DNA of 64,000 nucleotides from Nonomuraea turcica (GCF_030718205.1 NZ_JAUZQF010000022.1:1-64000), one strand, 5' to 3'. Positions 1 to 8,770 are shown, counted from the first letter of the stretch. Notes: generated by a model from the sequence alone, not told the origin. Made by a program: numbers and translations.

Positions 1-123
1 CTGCGGCCTCCGTTGGCCTCGTCCCTCGCTCTCTCCGGCCTATCGCGCCGCCCGTGTTCATGGTCGCGCTTGCTGCGGCCTCCGTTGGCCTCGTCCCTCG
101 CTCTCTCCGGCCTATCGCGCCGC
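1..123. repeat. 72-bp in-frame tandem coding repeat
   Basis: The 51 bases at 1-51 recur exactly at 73-123, a period of 72 bp (24 codons). The array starts beyond the window edge. On the minus strand the unit encodes a charged peptide containing ERARDEANGGRSKRDHEHG. It lies at the 3' end of the hypothetical gene, so it lengthens that protein's C-terminus. Confidence 0.85.
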
Positions 124-704
124 TCCGGGTAGAGGTGGCGCAGCACCTCGCGGACGCCGACCGCGGCCCACTCGGCGCCGTGCGCCAGCGCGGCCAGCGC
201 CGGCACGCCCGCCGAGAGCAGCGGGAACGGCAGCGGCCGGTACGGCGGCCCGTCCTCGACGACCAGCGCCACCGGCGTCCCGTAGCCGGCGACCGCCCGC
301 AGGAGAACGGGCCGGTCCTCGGCGACCCACTGCGCGTGGACGGGAAGCACGGCGATCACACCGTCCCATTGGGCGGCCTGCTCGAGGATGGCATGCAGGG
401 CTTCATGGTCCCCTTTGCCGATATATCCGGAGTCGGTGAGCGGGGCCGTCGCCCCCGACTCCACCTGGTCCGCGATCCAGTCCGCCGACAGCCTGGCCGT
501 GCCCCGTACCCGCGCCGACCCGGCGTAACGCCGCCGATCGGCGAGCAGCGGCCCGTCGTAGCCGCTCCGGCGCACCATGCGGACCGCGTCGTGCCCCGCC
601 TGGCCGGTGAAGACCAGGCCGGAGCCGGGATGCCCGGCCAGCGCCACCGCGTCGTAGACGTCCCTGACGCTGACCTGGACCAGCAGACGGTCGCGCAGGT
701 CCAT
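1..704 (-). CDS. Hypothetical protein, 3' end beyond window, with repeat tail
   Basis: An open frame runs from an ATG at 704 off the left edge with no stop (234 codons seen). A GGAGAG lies 9 nt before the ATG. The first ~200 residues form a globular alpha/beta-looking protein beginning MDLRDRLLVQVSVRDVYDAV; I do not recognise its family. The sequence then changes abruptly to a charged, probably disordered tail encoded by a 72-bp tandem repeat. Its gene order with the WYL regulator next to it (same strand, 58 bp away) suggests nothing specific. Function unknown; that it is a real gene is well supported by codon use and the lack of stops. Confidence 0.7.
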   Translation of the reverse strand, partial: MDLRDRLLVQVSVRDVYDAVALAGHPGSGLVFTGQAGHDAVRMVRRSGYDGPLLADRRRYAGSARVRGTARLSADWIADQVESGATAPLTDSGYIGKGDHEALHAILEQAAQWDGVIAVLPVHAQWVAEDRPVLLRAVAGYGTPVALVVEDGPPYRPLPFPLLSAGVPALAALAHGAEWAAVGVREVLRHLYPERRDRPERARDEANGGRSKRDHEHGRRDRPERARDEANGGR

Positions 705-762
705 GGCGCGCTCTCCGGGGCGGGGGAGTCTTTACAGCGAAATATCCCCATAAATAAGGGGT

Positions 763-1752
763 TCAGGCGCTCCCGTACCGTTCCCCGAGCACCTTCGCCA
801 CGCCCGCCAGCCGATCACGCAGCTCGCCGGGGGCCAGCACCTCGGCGTCCACGCCCAGCCGGAGAAACTCCCCGAGCGCGTGCTCGATCGACTCGATCGG
901 CACCGTGACCCGAGTCCAGCCCTCCTCGTCCGGTGGCCCAGCGCTCTCCCGCGCCGCGGCCACCACACCCGGCGTCATGAGATTCGCCAGCCGCTCCAGG
1001 CCGCGCGGCGAGAGCCGGACCACCGCCTCACCCCACCGCAGGCCGGCCTCGAACGCGGCCAGGTATTCCTGCCAGTACGCCGCCAGATCGAAGCCCTCCG
1101 GCCGGGTGAACCCCTCCTCCAGCGGATGCAGATCGAGGATCTGCGAGACCCGGTACGTGCGCACGTCCTCGCCCGCGCGCGCTACCAGATACCACCGCCC
1201 CGCCTTGACCACCAGCCCGTACGGGTCCAGCCGCCGCTCCACCTCCTGCGGCGCCTTCCACCGCCGGTATCTGACCTGGATGCGCCGCTCGTTCCAGACG
1301 GCGTCGGCCACGGCCGGCAGGTACGTGACCGGCTCCCGGTCCCGATACCAGGTGGGCGCGTCCAGGTGGAAGCGCTCCTGGATGCGCCCGGCCCGATCGC
1401 GCAGCTCGACCGGCAGCGCGGCCATCAGCTTGAGCTGCGCGGCCGTCACCACCGCGCCCAGCCCCAGCTCCGCCGCGGGACCCGGCAGCCCGGCCAGGAA
1501 CAACGACTCCGCCTCGTCCGCGGTCAGGCCGGTGAGCCTGGTGCGGTAGCCGTCGAGCAGCTGGTAGCCGCCCTGCGGCCCGGCGTCGCCGTACAACGGG
1601 ATGCCGGCCGTGTGGAGGGATTCGACGTCGCGGTAGATGGTGCGTACCGAGACCTCGAGCCGGTCGGCCAGCTCCCGCGCGGTCATCCGGCCGCGCGTCT
1701 GCAGGAGCAGCAGGATCGAAACAAGGCGAGAAGCCCGCATAGTCGCTGACAT
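763..1752 (-). CDS. WYL-domain transcriptional regulator (YafY type)
   Basis: A 329-aa DNA-binding regulator. Residues ~5-60 form a DeoR/HTH_11 winged helix (TARELADRLEVSVRTIYRDV), and residues ~140-320 form a WYL region (RRLDPYGLVVKAGRWYLVAR) of the kind that senses small ligands or nucleic acid. Length and order match the YafY family. The start at 1752 lies inside an inverted repeat, so transcription is probably autoregulated and the message possibly leaderless; the ATG at 1740 is an alternative. It is divergent from the 1787 gene by 34 bp, which makes that gene the likely target. Confidence 0.92.
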   Translation of the reverse strand: MSATMRASRLVSILLLLQTRGRMTARELADRLEVSVRTIYRDVESLHTAGIPLYGDAGPQGGYQLLDGYRTRLTGLTADEAESLFLAGLPGPAAELGLGAVVTAAQLKLMAALPVELRDRAGRIQERFHLDAPTWYRDREPVTYLPAVADAVWNERRIQVRYRRWKAPQEVERRLDPYGLVVKAGRWYLVARAGEDVRTYRVSQILDLHPLEEGFTRPEGFDLAAYWQEYLAAFEAGLRWGEAVVRLSPRGLERLANLMTPGVVAAARESAGPPDEEGWTRVTVPIESIEHALGEFLRLGVDAEVLAPGELRDRLAGVAKVLGERYGSA

Positions 1753-1762
1753 TACCTGTCAG
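1746..1762. promoter_or_regulatory. Inverted repeat, likely operator of the WYL regulator
   Basis: CTGACA - 5 nt - TGTCAG forms a perfect 6-bp inverted repeat in the 34-bp gap between the divergent regulator and its neighbour, overlapping the regulator's start codon. TGACA/TGTCA half-sites fit YafY-type autoregulation (inference). Confidence 0.6.
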
Positions 1763-1786
1763 TGACCCCGGCCTACGGTCGGCCGC

Positions 1787-2227
1787 ATGAACGATTTCGA
1801 CTTTTTCGCCGGCCGCTGGAACGTCGTCAACCGCCGCCTGGTGAAGCCGGGCGAATGGGACGAGTTTCCCGGGCAGTCGGTGGCGACCCGGCACTTCGAC
1901 GGGGCGGCCAGCTTCGACGAGATCACCTTCCCGACCAAGGGCTCCAGTGGGCTGACCGTCCGCGTGTACAACCCGGAGACGCGGCAGTGGTCGATCTACT
2001 GGGCCAGCAGCAGGCTGGGCGTGCTCGACACCCGTCCCATGGTGGGCGCGTTCGAGGGGAACCGGGGTGAGTTCTTCGGTGAGGAGACCTACGAGGGCAG
2101 GCGGGTGCGGTGCCGGTTCATCTGGACCGTCATCGACCGGGACACGGCCCGGTGGGAGCAGGCCTTCTCGGAGGAGGGCGAGGAGTCCTGGGAGACGAAC
2201 TGGGTCATGGAATTCACGCGCGCGTGA
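1787..2227 (+). CDS. Hypothetical protein, DUF1579-like
   Basis: A 146-aa soluble protein rich in aromatic residues and alternating beta-type segments (MNDFDFFAGRWNVVNRRL at the start, WVMEFTRA at the end). The opening F-x-G-x-W pattern is typical of lipocalin/calycin-like DUF1579 proteins; the family call is tentative. It is divergent from the WYL regulator across a shared operator, so it is probably induced by that regulator's ligand. No clear ribosome binding site precedes the ATG, so a leaderless message is possible. Its 3' end overlaps the convergent small membrane gene by 14 bp. Confidence 0.75.
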   Translation: MNDFDFFAGRWNVVNRRLVKPGEWDEFPGQSVATRHFDGAASFDEITFPTKGSSGLTVRVYNPETRQWSIYWASSRLGVLDTRPMVGAFEGNRGEFFGEETYEGRRVRCRFIWTVIDRDTARWEQAFSEEGEESWETNWVMEFTRA

Positions 2228-2579
2228 CGCCGTGGAGCGCGCGCGGCATGCCGGTGGGCGTCGCGTCGGCGGTGCTGCGTACCCACAGCAGCGCGGCCAC
2301 GGCCACGGCCGCGATCAGCAGCACCAGTCCGCCGACCACGATCACCCACCACCAGGCGGACTTCGGAGGCTTCGCCTCGTAGTGGGGCACGTCGGGCAGC
2401 ATGTCCGGGGTGTACGGCAGGCGCTGCGTGGACGGAGGGTCCTGCCGATGCGGTGGTTGCGTGGGATGGGGGTAACGGTGCCTGATCGTCTGGTCGGGAT
2501 CCGGGTCCTGCCGGTCAGGCTGATGTGGATTCATGAGGCCCTCGAGCACGCTGCGGAGTGTCGGGTTTTCCGCCCACAT
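2214..2579 (-). CDS. Small single-pass membrane protein
   Basis: A hypothetical protein of about 121 aa. A proline- and histidine-rich N-terminal part precedes one strong transmembrane segment (SAWWWVIVVGGLVLLIAAVA and onward), leaving a short tail. The start is uncertain: the frame is open to an ATG at 2621; the ATG at 2579 has a GAGAG about 8 nt upstream, and the ATG at 2534 also has a GAGG. No family recognised. It overlaps the convergent 1787 gene by 14 bp. Confidence 0.55.
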   Translation of the reverse strand: MWAENPTLRSVLEGLMNPHQPDRQDPDPDQTIRHRYPHPTQPPHRQDPPSTQRLPYTPDMLPDVPHYEAKPPKSAWWWVIVVGGLVLLIAAVAVAALLWVRSTADATPTGMPRALHGVTRA

Positions 2580-2655
2580 TGTCACACTCTCGCCGGCTTT
2601 CCCGCCCAGGTGGCATGACATCTGTACGCGCGACGGAAGCCGGCGGCCGGCGAGA

Positions 2656-3111
2656 TCAGCTGGGACGCGTATCCCAGGGGTTGAAGGGTGGGTTCGGCGG
2701 GTTCTGCCGGCCGGGGGGCTGCTGCTGGAAGGGCGGCTGCCCCCACTCGGGCTGCTGCGGCGGCTGCCGGCCCGGCCCCTGGGGTGGCGCGGGCTGCTGC
2801 GGGTTGCGCCGGGTCACCACGGCCCCGATCAGCAGGGCTGTGCCGGTGAGGCTGAAGAGCAGGGAGATGGCGTTCGAGATGGTGAGCGCCGGCGCCAAGC
2901 CCACGACGTCGGCCACCGCCTCGTCGACGAGGCCCCGTGCGATGTTGAACACCGTTCCCACCAGCAGCACGACGCAGCCCATGATCCCGATGACCGACGC
3001 GCGCCCGTGGTCGCGTCTGCGCATCGCCATCATGATGATGCCGCCCACCAGCAGCACGCTCAGCAGGATGAGGCCCGCGATGGTGACGATGGCGAAGGAC
3101 GTGCTGATCAT
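2656..3111 (-). CDS. Small membrane protein with proline/glutamine-rich tail
   Basis: A 151-aa protein starting MISTSFAIVTIAG at an ATG with a GGGAG 7 nt upstream. Three hydrophobic segments (about residues 5-27, 40-60 and 78-100) are followed by a cytoplasmic tail of P/Q/G-rich repeats ending NPPFNPWDTRPS. It resembles the generic DUF4190-like actinobacterial membrane proteins with proline-rich ends, but no function can be assigned. It lies 35 bp downstream of the nhaA fusion gene on the same strand and may be cotranscribed with it. The longer open frame upstream is only the shadow of nhaA. Confidence 0.75.
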   Translation of the reverse strand: MISTSFAIVTIAGLILLSVLLVGGIIMMAMRRRDHGRASVIGIMGCVVLLVGTVFNIARGLVDEAVADVVGLAPALTISNAISLLFSLTGTALLIGAVVTRRNPQQPAPPQGPGRQPPQQPEWGQPPFQQQPPGRQNPPNPPFNPWDTRPS

Positions 3112-3146
3112 CAAAAGCTCCCGCAGGTGAGGTGACGCCGAAGACC

Positions 3147-4943
3147 TTACGGGGATTCGCGCAGTTCTTCCAAGGCCCGGCTGATCGAAGCCAGGTTCAG
3201 CGGACCCTGGTAACGCACGCCGTTCAGGAAGAGCGTGGGCGTGCCGCGCACCCCGCTGTCGCGCCCCGACGCCTCGTCGAGCCCGATCCTGGAGACGTGT
3301 CTCGGCACGTCGGACCAGGGCTCGACATCCAGCTGGGCGGCATAGTGCGCCAGGTCGGCGTCCGTGAGGAAGCGCTGGTTGTCGTAGAGGATGTCGTGCA
3401 TTTCCCAGAACCTGTCCTGATCGGCCGCGGCCTCGGCGACGATCGCGGCAGGCGCGGCCCGGGGGTGCAGGGTCCTGAGCGGGAAGTGCCGGAACACCAT
3501 CCGTACGTCGGGGTTCTTGTCGCGGAGCTCCTCCAGCACGGGATGGAGGCGGCCGCAGTACGGGCACTCGAAATCGCCGTACTCCACGATCGTGATCCTG
3601 GCGTCCTGCGGACCCCGCACGTGGTCGCCGGGCCCCACGGGTACGGACAGCAGCTCCGACAGCTCCTCGTCCGGCTCGGCCTCGGGCGGAGCGCAGACGC
3701 CGCCCCGATCCCAGGCCATCCGGAAGATCACCCAGCCCAGCAGGGCGGAGAGCAGCGACCCGGCCAGGATGCCGATCTTCGCCTCGGCCTGGATCGCCGG
3801 ATCGTCGAAGGCCAGGTCCACGATGAACAACGCCACGGTGAATCCGATCCCGGACACGGCGGCCCCGCCCAGCAGCTGACCCCACACCAGGTTTCCGGGC
3901 AGGATGCCCCATCCGAACCTGAGCGGCAGCCACGTGCCGAGCGAGATCCCGATGAACTTCCCCAGCAGCAGCCCCAGCGCCACGCCGATGGCCACCGGCG
4001 ACGTGAGCGCAGCCCGCAGGGTCTCGGCGTCGAGCCGCACGCCGGCGTTCGCCAGTGCGAACACCGGCACGATCACATAGCTGCTCCACGGGTGCAGCCG
4101 CAGCTGCAGCCGCTCGTTCACGGAAACGGCCATCTGCACCCGCCGCGCGGCCTCCCTGGCCGCCCGCGCGCTCGGCTCGGTGGTGAACTCGTGCACCGCC
4201 TCGCCGGCCATCAGCAGCTTATGGTCGGTCGGGGCGTATACGAAGACCAGGACGCCCAGCGCGATCCCGATGAGCGTGGGGTGGATCCCGCTCTCCAACG
4301 TGGCCACCCAGAGCCCGAACCCCAGCACGATGTACGCCGGCGCGCGCCAGATCTTCAACCACCGCAACGTCATGATCGCGGCCAGCAGCACGGCGGCCAC
4401 CACGAGGGCGGGCAGGGCCAGGCTCTCGGTGTAGAACAGGGCGATGATGATGATCGCCAGCACGTCGTCCACGATGGCCAGGGTCAGCAGGAAAGCCCGC
4501 AGCGGATCGGGACACCGCGCTCCCACGATGGCCAGCACGCCCAGCACGAAAGCGGTGTCGGTGGCGATCGGCACGCCCCACCCGGCGGCTCCGGGCCCGC
4601 CGAAGTTGAGCAGCAGGTAGATCCCGGCCGGCACCAGCATGCCGCCCAAGGCCGCCACCGCCGGCACCGCGATCAGGCGCCGATCCCGCAGCTGCCCGAG
4701 CCGCATCTCGTAGGAGACCTCGAGCCCGACGACGAAGAAGAACAGCGTCATGAGGCCGTCGTTGACCCAGTGCCGCAGATCCAGCGAGAAGACGGCGTCC
4801 CCGAAGGACAGACCCATCGGCGTGTGCCAGAAGGCCTCGTAGGTGTCCCCCCACGGGGAATTCGCCCAGAGCAGGGCCAAGGCGGTGGCGACGAGCAACA
4901 CGCTCGTACTGCCGGCCTCGGTCCTGAAAAAGGCTCGCAACAT
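3147..4943 (-). CDS. nhaA: NhaA Na+/H+ antiporter fused to a DsbA-like thioredoxin domain
   Basis: A 598-aa membrane protein. Residues 1-~410 are a complete NhaA antiporter with about 11-12 transmembrane helices. They include the ion-binding DD pair at 159-160 (AIVDDVLAI), an aspartate at 128 (ATDTAF) and a lysine at 329 (LGKFIGI), matching E. coli D163/D164, D133 and K300. After a linker, residues ~440-598 form a DsbA/DSBA-type thioredoxin fold with CPYC at 460-463 and the GTPTLFLNG cis-proline loop near 567. It exchanges Na+ for H+ at the membrane; the redox domain's partner is unknown. NhaA-DsbA fusions are known in actinobacteria. It lies just downstream of the GAP-family gene (27 bp). 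Confidence 0.93.
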   Translation of the reverse strand: MLRAFFRTEAGSTSVLLVATALALLWANSPWGDTYEAFWHTPMGLSFGDAVFSLDLRHWVNDGLMTLFFFVVGLEVSYEMRLGQLRDRRLIAVPAVAALGGMLVPAGIYLLLNFGGPGAAGWGVPIATDTAFVLGVLAIVGARCPDPLRAFLLTLAIVDDVLAIIIIALFYTESLALPALVVAAVLLAAIMTLRWLKIWRAPAYIVLGFGLWVATLESGIHPTLIGIALGVLVFVYAPTDHKLLMAGEAVHEFTTEPSARAAREAARRVQMAVSVNERLQLRLHPWSSYVIVPVFALANAGVRLDAETLRAALTSPVAIGVALGLLLGKFIGISLGTWLPLRFGWGILPGNLVWGQLLGGAAVSGIGFTVALFIVDLAFDDPAIQAEAKIGILAGSLLSALLGWVIFRMAWDRGGVCAPPEAEPDEELSELLSVPVGPGDHVRGPQDARITIVEYGDFECPYCGRLHPVLEELRDKNPDVRMVFRHFPLRTLHPRAAPAAIVAEAAADQDRFWEMHDILYDNQRFLTDADLAHYAAQLDVEPWSDVPRHVSRIGLDEASGRDSGVRGTPTLFLNGVRYQGPLNLASISRALEELRESP

Positions 4944-4970
4944 CTCAGATCTCCCCCCGGAGATCTGATC

Positions 4971-5660
4971 CTAGGGTCCCTTGGAGAACAGGTAGGACAC
5001 CGCGTCCAAGGCAAGCAGCAATCCGACGATGGCCAGGGCCCAGCTGACCATCGAGGCCGAGTTCTTGGTGAGCCACGCCCGCAGCCGCTCCAGCTTCGGC
5101 TCCAGCCAGGATGCGGCCACCGCGCGCAGCCCCATGAGCGCCAGCGGCGGCACGATCATGATGAGCACGTAGCCGGCGAGCAGCGGCAGCCACTGCCCCG
5201 GGGGCAGGCCGGAGGTGGTCATGATGCCGACGGCCGCCAGGTACGGCACCATCGTCGCCACCTCGACCACCCCGGCCGTCAGCCCGAGCACCACCATGAC
5301 GCGCGGGCCGCCGGTGCGCGGCTCGAACCGGCGCTCCGGCTTGCCCAGCTTCGCCCGCCTCTTGGGGTCGAACCTGTAGCTGAGCGCGAACAGCCCCACC
5401 CCCAGGACGAGCTGCACCCAGTACGCCGGGCGGCTGTACAGCGCGTCGCCGAAGCTCTCCATGGCCGCCGCGAGCCCCAGCGTCAGCGCCACCCCGACCA
5501 GGAAGTAGAAGAGCGCGATGGTGCCGAGGTAGATCAGCAGCCGGGACACGCGGGATCGTTCCGAGGCCAGCAGGAGGTAGATGGGGATGACCAGGGTGCC
5601 GAAGCTGGTGCTGTCGATCACCGCCAGGGCGGCGAGGGTGAGCATCAGTCCGATCGTCAT
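4971..5660 (-). CDS. GAP-family (Sap-like) membrane protein
   Basis: A 229-aa integral membrane protein with about six hydrophobic helices. It begins MTIGLMLTLAALAVIDSTSF, a start typical of the GAP/SfLAP family of actinobacteria, associated with peptidolipid transport or addressing at the envelope. A polar central loop near residue 100 (RFDPKRRAKLGKPERRFEPR) separates two halves of three helices each, as in LysE-like transporters. It sits 27 bp upstream of the nhaA fusion and is probably its operon partner. Substrate unknown. The 151 bp upstream toward the DyP gene hold no other gene I can support. Confidence 0.82.
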   Translation of the reverse strand: MTIGLMLTLAALAVIDSTSFGTLVIPIYLLLASERSRVSRLLIYLGTIALFYFLVGVALTLGLAAAMESFGDALYSRPAYWVQLVLGVGLFALSYRFDPKRRAKLGKPERRFEPRTGGPRVMVVLGLTAGVVEVATMVPYLAAVGIMTTSGLPPGQWLPLLAGYVLIMIVPPLALMGLRAVAASWLEPKLERLRAWLTKNSASMVSWALAIVGLLLALDAVSYLFSKGP

Positions 5661-5811
5661 GTGACGATCCTCTGGTCACGGGAGAGCGGGCGCCTCCTCC
5701 ACCGGACCGAAACCGGCGTACATCCTTCGATGCATCCTCACTCGTCCGTGGCCAGGCCTGCGTCCTTGGCCCATGCGGCCCAGTCGGCGAGGGCCTGGTG
5801 GAGGCTGATGA

Positions 5812-7182
5812 TCAGAGATTGCGCAGATACGCGAGGGACGGCGCGAAGAAGTACTCCCCGCCCTTCATCGTGACCGTCTGCGCCACCTGGGCCTGCGGGA
5901 GCGACATCTCCGGCTTGCCCCAGACCTTGGGGAAGGCGACCTTGATGTCCCGGTCTCCCTGGCCGATGACCGGGTCGTGGCCGGTTGCCGGGTTCTCGAA
6001 GTCCGGATTGTTCGCCCAGGTCTGCTGCGTGAACTCGAACTGGCTGATCAGGCTGCTGTTGAAGGCCATGAACAGCAGTCCGACCTCGCCGCTCGGCCGG
6101 TTCTCCGGCGGCGAGTCGTCCGAGGGGTCGTCCGCGCGCTCCCCGTACGTTTGCCCGCGCCTGGCCATGATCACCTCACGCCCGAACGAACGCGGGTTCG
6201 TCTTCCTGACGTGGCCGCTGAACGGGCACTTGCTGCCGTCGTCCCCGTCATAGGTGAAGTCGTTGGCCACCGGCCCGCCGGCCGCCTTCGCCTTGCTGGT
6301 CAGCGGCGTGCCGTCCTTGAAGCGGCCGACCAGCATGGCGCCCGCCCGGTCGCGGTCGGCACCGGTCAGGCCGAGGCCGTCGGCCAGGTCCCGCTCGATC
6401 TCCTTGAACGCCCTGACGTTCTGCTCCAGCTTCCTGAACACGAAGTAGCTGCCGTGGTGGCGCACGGGGCTCGGCGCGAGCGGGTCCGGCACCAGCACGT
6501 TGGCCAGCGGGAACGCCGGATCCCAGCGCTTGCGCGGCTCCCGTTCCACCTCGTCCTTCAGGAACAGCGGCTGGCTGCGGCCGTCCACGTAGCCGAAGTG
6601 CTCGATGCCGTCGCCGGCCGGGTTGCGCATGCCCTGCCCGGTCTCCTCGCCGAGCAGCCGGGCGCTGTCCGGCAGCTCAGCCAGGATTTCTTCGCGCAGC
6701 GCCGCCACCGGCTCGGGCTCGGCGTCGCCGATGAGGATGACGGCGTGGATCTCCCGCTGGAAGACCCACTCCCACTGGTCCACCGGCGGGTCGTTCACCT
6801 CGGCGATCCGCCGCTTCATGCCGTCGCGGAACACCTTGTCGCCGAACTTGCGCATCTCGTCCAGCGAGTGGCCGAGATCGATGTATCCGGCCTTGCTGAT
6901 GCCGATGCCGACGTACGGCGTGCCGGGGCGGCCGCGGGCGGCGAACTCGCGTACCTCCTCCAGGTGCTTGCGCGCCGACTTCATCTTGGTGGTCGCGATG
7001 TGCCGCAGGAACGCCCTGCCCTCGGGCACATCGTTGAACCGGACGAACAGAACGGACAGGTGCTCGCGTACATGCGCGCGCAGGATGTTCGGCTGGAGAT
7101 TGTCCAGCATCGCTTTGGTGTCCGCGTTGAGCGTGGCCGAGTCCCAGGCCAGGGGTCGTTCATTGTTCAGGTCGACAGCCAT
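5812..7182 (-). CDS. DyP-type haem peroxidase
   Basis: A 456-aa protein starting MAVDLNNERPLAW with an AAAGGGA about 8 nt upstream; the longer open frame continues upstream without homology. Family hallmarks are visible: the GxxDG motif (FGYVDGRSQP) with its catalytic aspartate, and the CPFSGHVRKTNPR segment with the haem-ligating histidine. It oxidises dyes and phenolic substrates with H2O2. No Tat or Sec signal is present, so it is probably cytosolic or exported by another route. It stands alone, with no encapsulin or EfeB partner nearby. DyP is certain, the subclass is not. Confidence 0.93.
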   Translation of the reverse strand: MAVDLNNERPLAWDSATLNADTKAMLDNLQPNILRAHVREHLSVLFVRFNDVPEGRAFLRHIATTKMKSARKHLEEVREFAARGRPGTPYVGIGISKAGYIDLGHSLDEMRKFGDKVFRDGMKRRIAEVNDPPVDQWEWVFQREIHAVILIGDAEPEPVAALREEILAELPDSARLLGEETGQGMRNPAGDGIEHFGYVDGRSQPLFLKDEVEREPRKRWDPAFPLANVLVPDPLAPSPVRHHGSYFVFRKLEQNVRAFKEIERDLADGLGLTGADRDRAGAMLVGRFKDGTPLTSKAKAAGGPVANDFTYDGDDGSKCPFSGHVRKTNPRSFGREVIMARRGQTYGERADDPSDDSPPENRPSGEVGLLFMAFNSSLISQFEFTQQTWANNPDFENPATGHDPVIGQGDRDIKVAFPKVWGKPEMSLPQAQVAQTVTMKGGEYFFAPSLAYLRNL

Positions 7183-7392
7183 TGCCGAATCCCTTTCCCC
7201 GTTTCCGAATGAATCGGGCCCCCAAGCGCGTCCCACCGATCCAACGCGCCCCACCTGTACGACTCGCGAGAAGCTGGGAAGGTTTCCGGAAAAATGAGGA
7301 TTTCTCCCGCGCGGCTCTACTGCGCAGGTCGTACCGCGACGGCCTCCCTGGGGACGATGGCCCGGTCGGGCCGCGGTGGGACCGTGGTCGGC

Positions 7393-7830
7393 ATGGACGC
7401 ACTGCGCAAAGCCTTGGGCGGGCTCTCGCTGCTCTATGCGCTGGTCTTCTTCGCGGCCATGCTGCTGCACTCCGGGGTCGCGCTCGGCCCGCTGACCCAG
7501 CCCGTGATCGTCCCTGCCTCGATCGTGGAGACGGTGTGCGGCCTCGCCATGCTCGCCGGGGCGTACGGCGCGCTGTCCGGGCGGGAGTGGGCCTGGGACG
7601 GGCTGATCTACACGCACGCGGCCGCGCTGGGCGGTGTGCTGATGGGCATGCTGGCGATCGCGCTGAAACCGGGGGCCGAGGCCACCACGCTGCTGCTCTG
7701 GTATCACGGCACGATCGCGGCCGCGCTGGCCGGCGGCCTCGGCGCGGCCTTCTACGTCTCCCGGGTGTGCCCGGTCACGACTCCAGGGTCCGCAGGTAGG
7801 CGGCGGCCTCGTCGACGTGCTCCTCGGTGA
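7393..7830 (+). CDS. Small four-helix membrane protein
   Basis: About 145 aa, beginning MDALRKALGGLSLLYALVFF, with four predicted transmembrane helices and a basic C-terminus (GRRRPRRRAPR). The open frame starts at 7294, but its first 33 residues are polar and unlike a membrane protein, so I chose the ATG at 7393. The ribosome binding site is weak. The 3' end overlaps the convergent DUF523 gene by 56 bp, so the C-terminal basic stretch may owe its composition to that overlap. No function can be assigned. Confidence 0.7.
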   Translation: MDALRKALGGLSLLYALVFFAAMLLHSGVALGPLTQPVIVPASIVETVCGLAMLAGAYGALSGREWAWDGLIYTHAAALGGVLMGMLAIALKPGAEATTLLLWYHGTIAAALAGGLGAAFYVSRVCPVTTPGSAGRRRPRRRAPR

Positions 7831-8269
7831 ACACGCGGATGCCGTTGGACTCCAGCAGCGCCGTCGTGACGCCCTGGCCGGGCGTGCGACGGCCGCGGAA
7901 TGTGCCGTCGTAGATCGACAGCGCGCCGCACGACGGGCTGCCTTCCTTCAGGACCGCCAGCCGGATCCCGAAGGACCGGGCGACGGCGAGCGCGGCGTGC
8001 GCGCCCGACAGGAACTCGGCCGTCACGTCGGATCCGTCCGTCGCCAGCACCCGGGCGGCGCCGGCGAGCACGGCCGCCCCGCCGGCCCCACCCTCGATCT
8101 CGGAGGCCGGGCGCGGGATCGGCAGCCCGCCTTCCACCTCCGGGCAGAACGGCACCAGCCGCCCCTCCTCGCGCCAGCCGGCCAGCCGGGCGTCCGAGCT
8201 GGTCTTGGCGCCGCCGTCGTAACGCACCCGGCGGCCCATCAGGCAGGCGCTGACGAGGATCCTCTCCAC
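7775..8269 (-). CDS. DUF523 family protein (YbbK-like)
   Basis: A 164-aa soluble protein starting at GTG (VERILVSACLMGRRVRYDGG), which is the diagnostic opening of DUF523. Conserved cysteines are present in SACLMG, FCPEVEGGLPIPR and GSPSCGAL, a pattern that suggests a metal or thiol site. The start is inferred from the family's usual N-terminus; an AGGATC lies just upstream. Cellular role unknown. It overlaps the convergent membrane protein gene. Confidence 0.88.
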   Translation of the reverse strand: MERILVSACLMGRRVRYDGGAKTSSDARLAGWREEGRLVPFCPEVEGGLPIPRPASEIEGGAGGAAVLAGAARVLATDGSDVTAEFLSGAHAALAVARSFGIRLAVLKEGSPSCGALSIYDGTFRGRRTPGQGVTTALLESNGIRVFTEEHVDEAAAYLRTLES

Positions 8270-8407
8270 GTCTTCGATCCTATGAGCAACCGGCCCCGCC
8301 ACCGCCACACCACGTGGCCCCTTGGCGTCGGTGAGCCCGCGGCAGGCGCCGACGATCGAGCAGGGTGTGCCGGGAGGGCGGCCCACCCTGGCGATACCCT
8401 TACCGCG

Positions 8408-8770
8408 ATGAACACCACCGTCTCCACGATCGTCATCGTCGGCTCGCTGGTCCTCATGCTGGCGAGTGCGATCGTCGCGATCCGCAACCGGCCGATGGGC
8501 ATGGTGCTGCTGATCGGCTTCGCCGTGCTCGAGGTGGCGGTGCTGGTGCAGCTGGGCTTCGTGATCGCGGCCGTGGCCAGGGGAGAGGGCCCCGAGGACA
8601 AGGTCACGCTGTGGGGCTACCTCGCCGGCCAGGTCGTGATCCCGCCGGCCGGGGTGTTCCTGGCGCTGGCGGAGCGGAGCAGGTGGGGGTCGGCGATCCT
8701 GGCCGTGGCCGGGTTCGCGATCGCGGTGATGACGGGCCGGCTGCTGCAGATCTGGCAAGGAGTGGCGTGA
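8408..8770 (+). CDS. Small multi-pass membrane protein, first of a coupled pair
   Basis: A 120-aa hydrophobic protein (MNTTVSTIVIVGSLVLMLAS) with four predicted transmembrane helices and short loops; no family recognised. The GTG of the next gene overlaps its stop codon, so the two are translationally coupled and probably make partner membrane proteins. No ribosome binding site is obvious before the ATG; a leaderless message is possible. Confidence 0.75.
   Translation: MNTTVSTIVIVGSLVLMLASAIVAIRNRPMGMVLLIGFAVLEVAVLVQLGFVIAAVARGEGPEDKVTLWGYLAGQVVIPPAGVFLALAERSRWGSAILAVAGFAIAVMTGRLLQIWQGVA

Noticed and set aside
5661..5811. A short minus-strand frame after the DyP gene (SLHQALADWAAWAKDAGLATDE)
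   Set aside because: Protein-like but without a start codon or ribosome binding site, and no family recognised; not enough for a feature.
3132..5873. A 913-codon open frame opposite nhaA and the GAP gene
   Set aside because: It is antisense to two clear genes and its product is low-complexity (Q, H, R, P rich), as expected for a shadow frame in GC-rich DNA.
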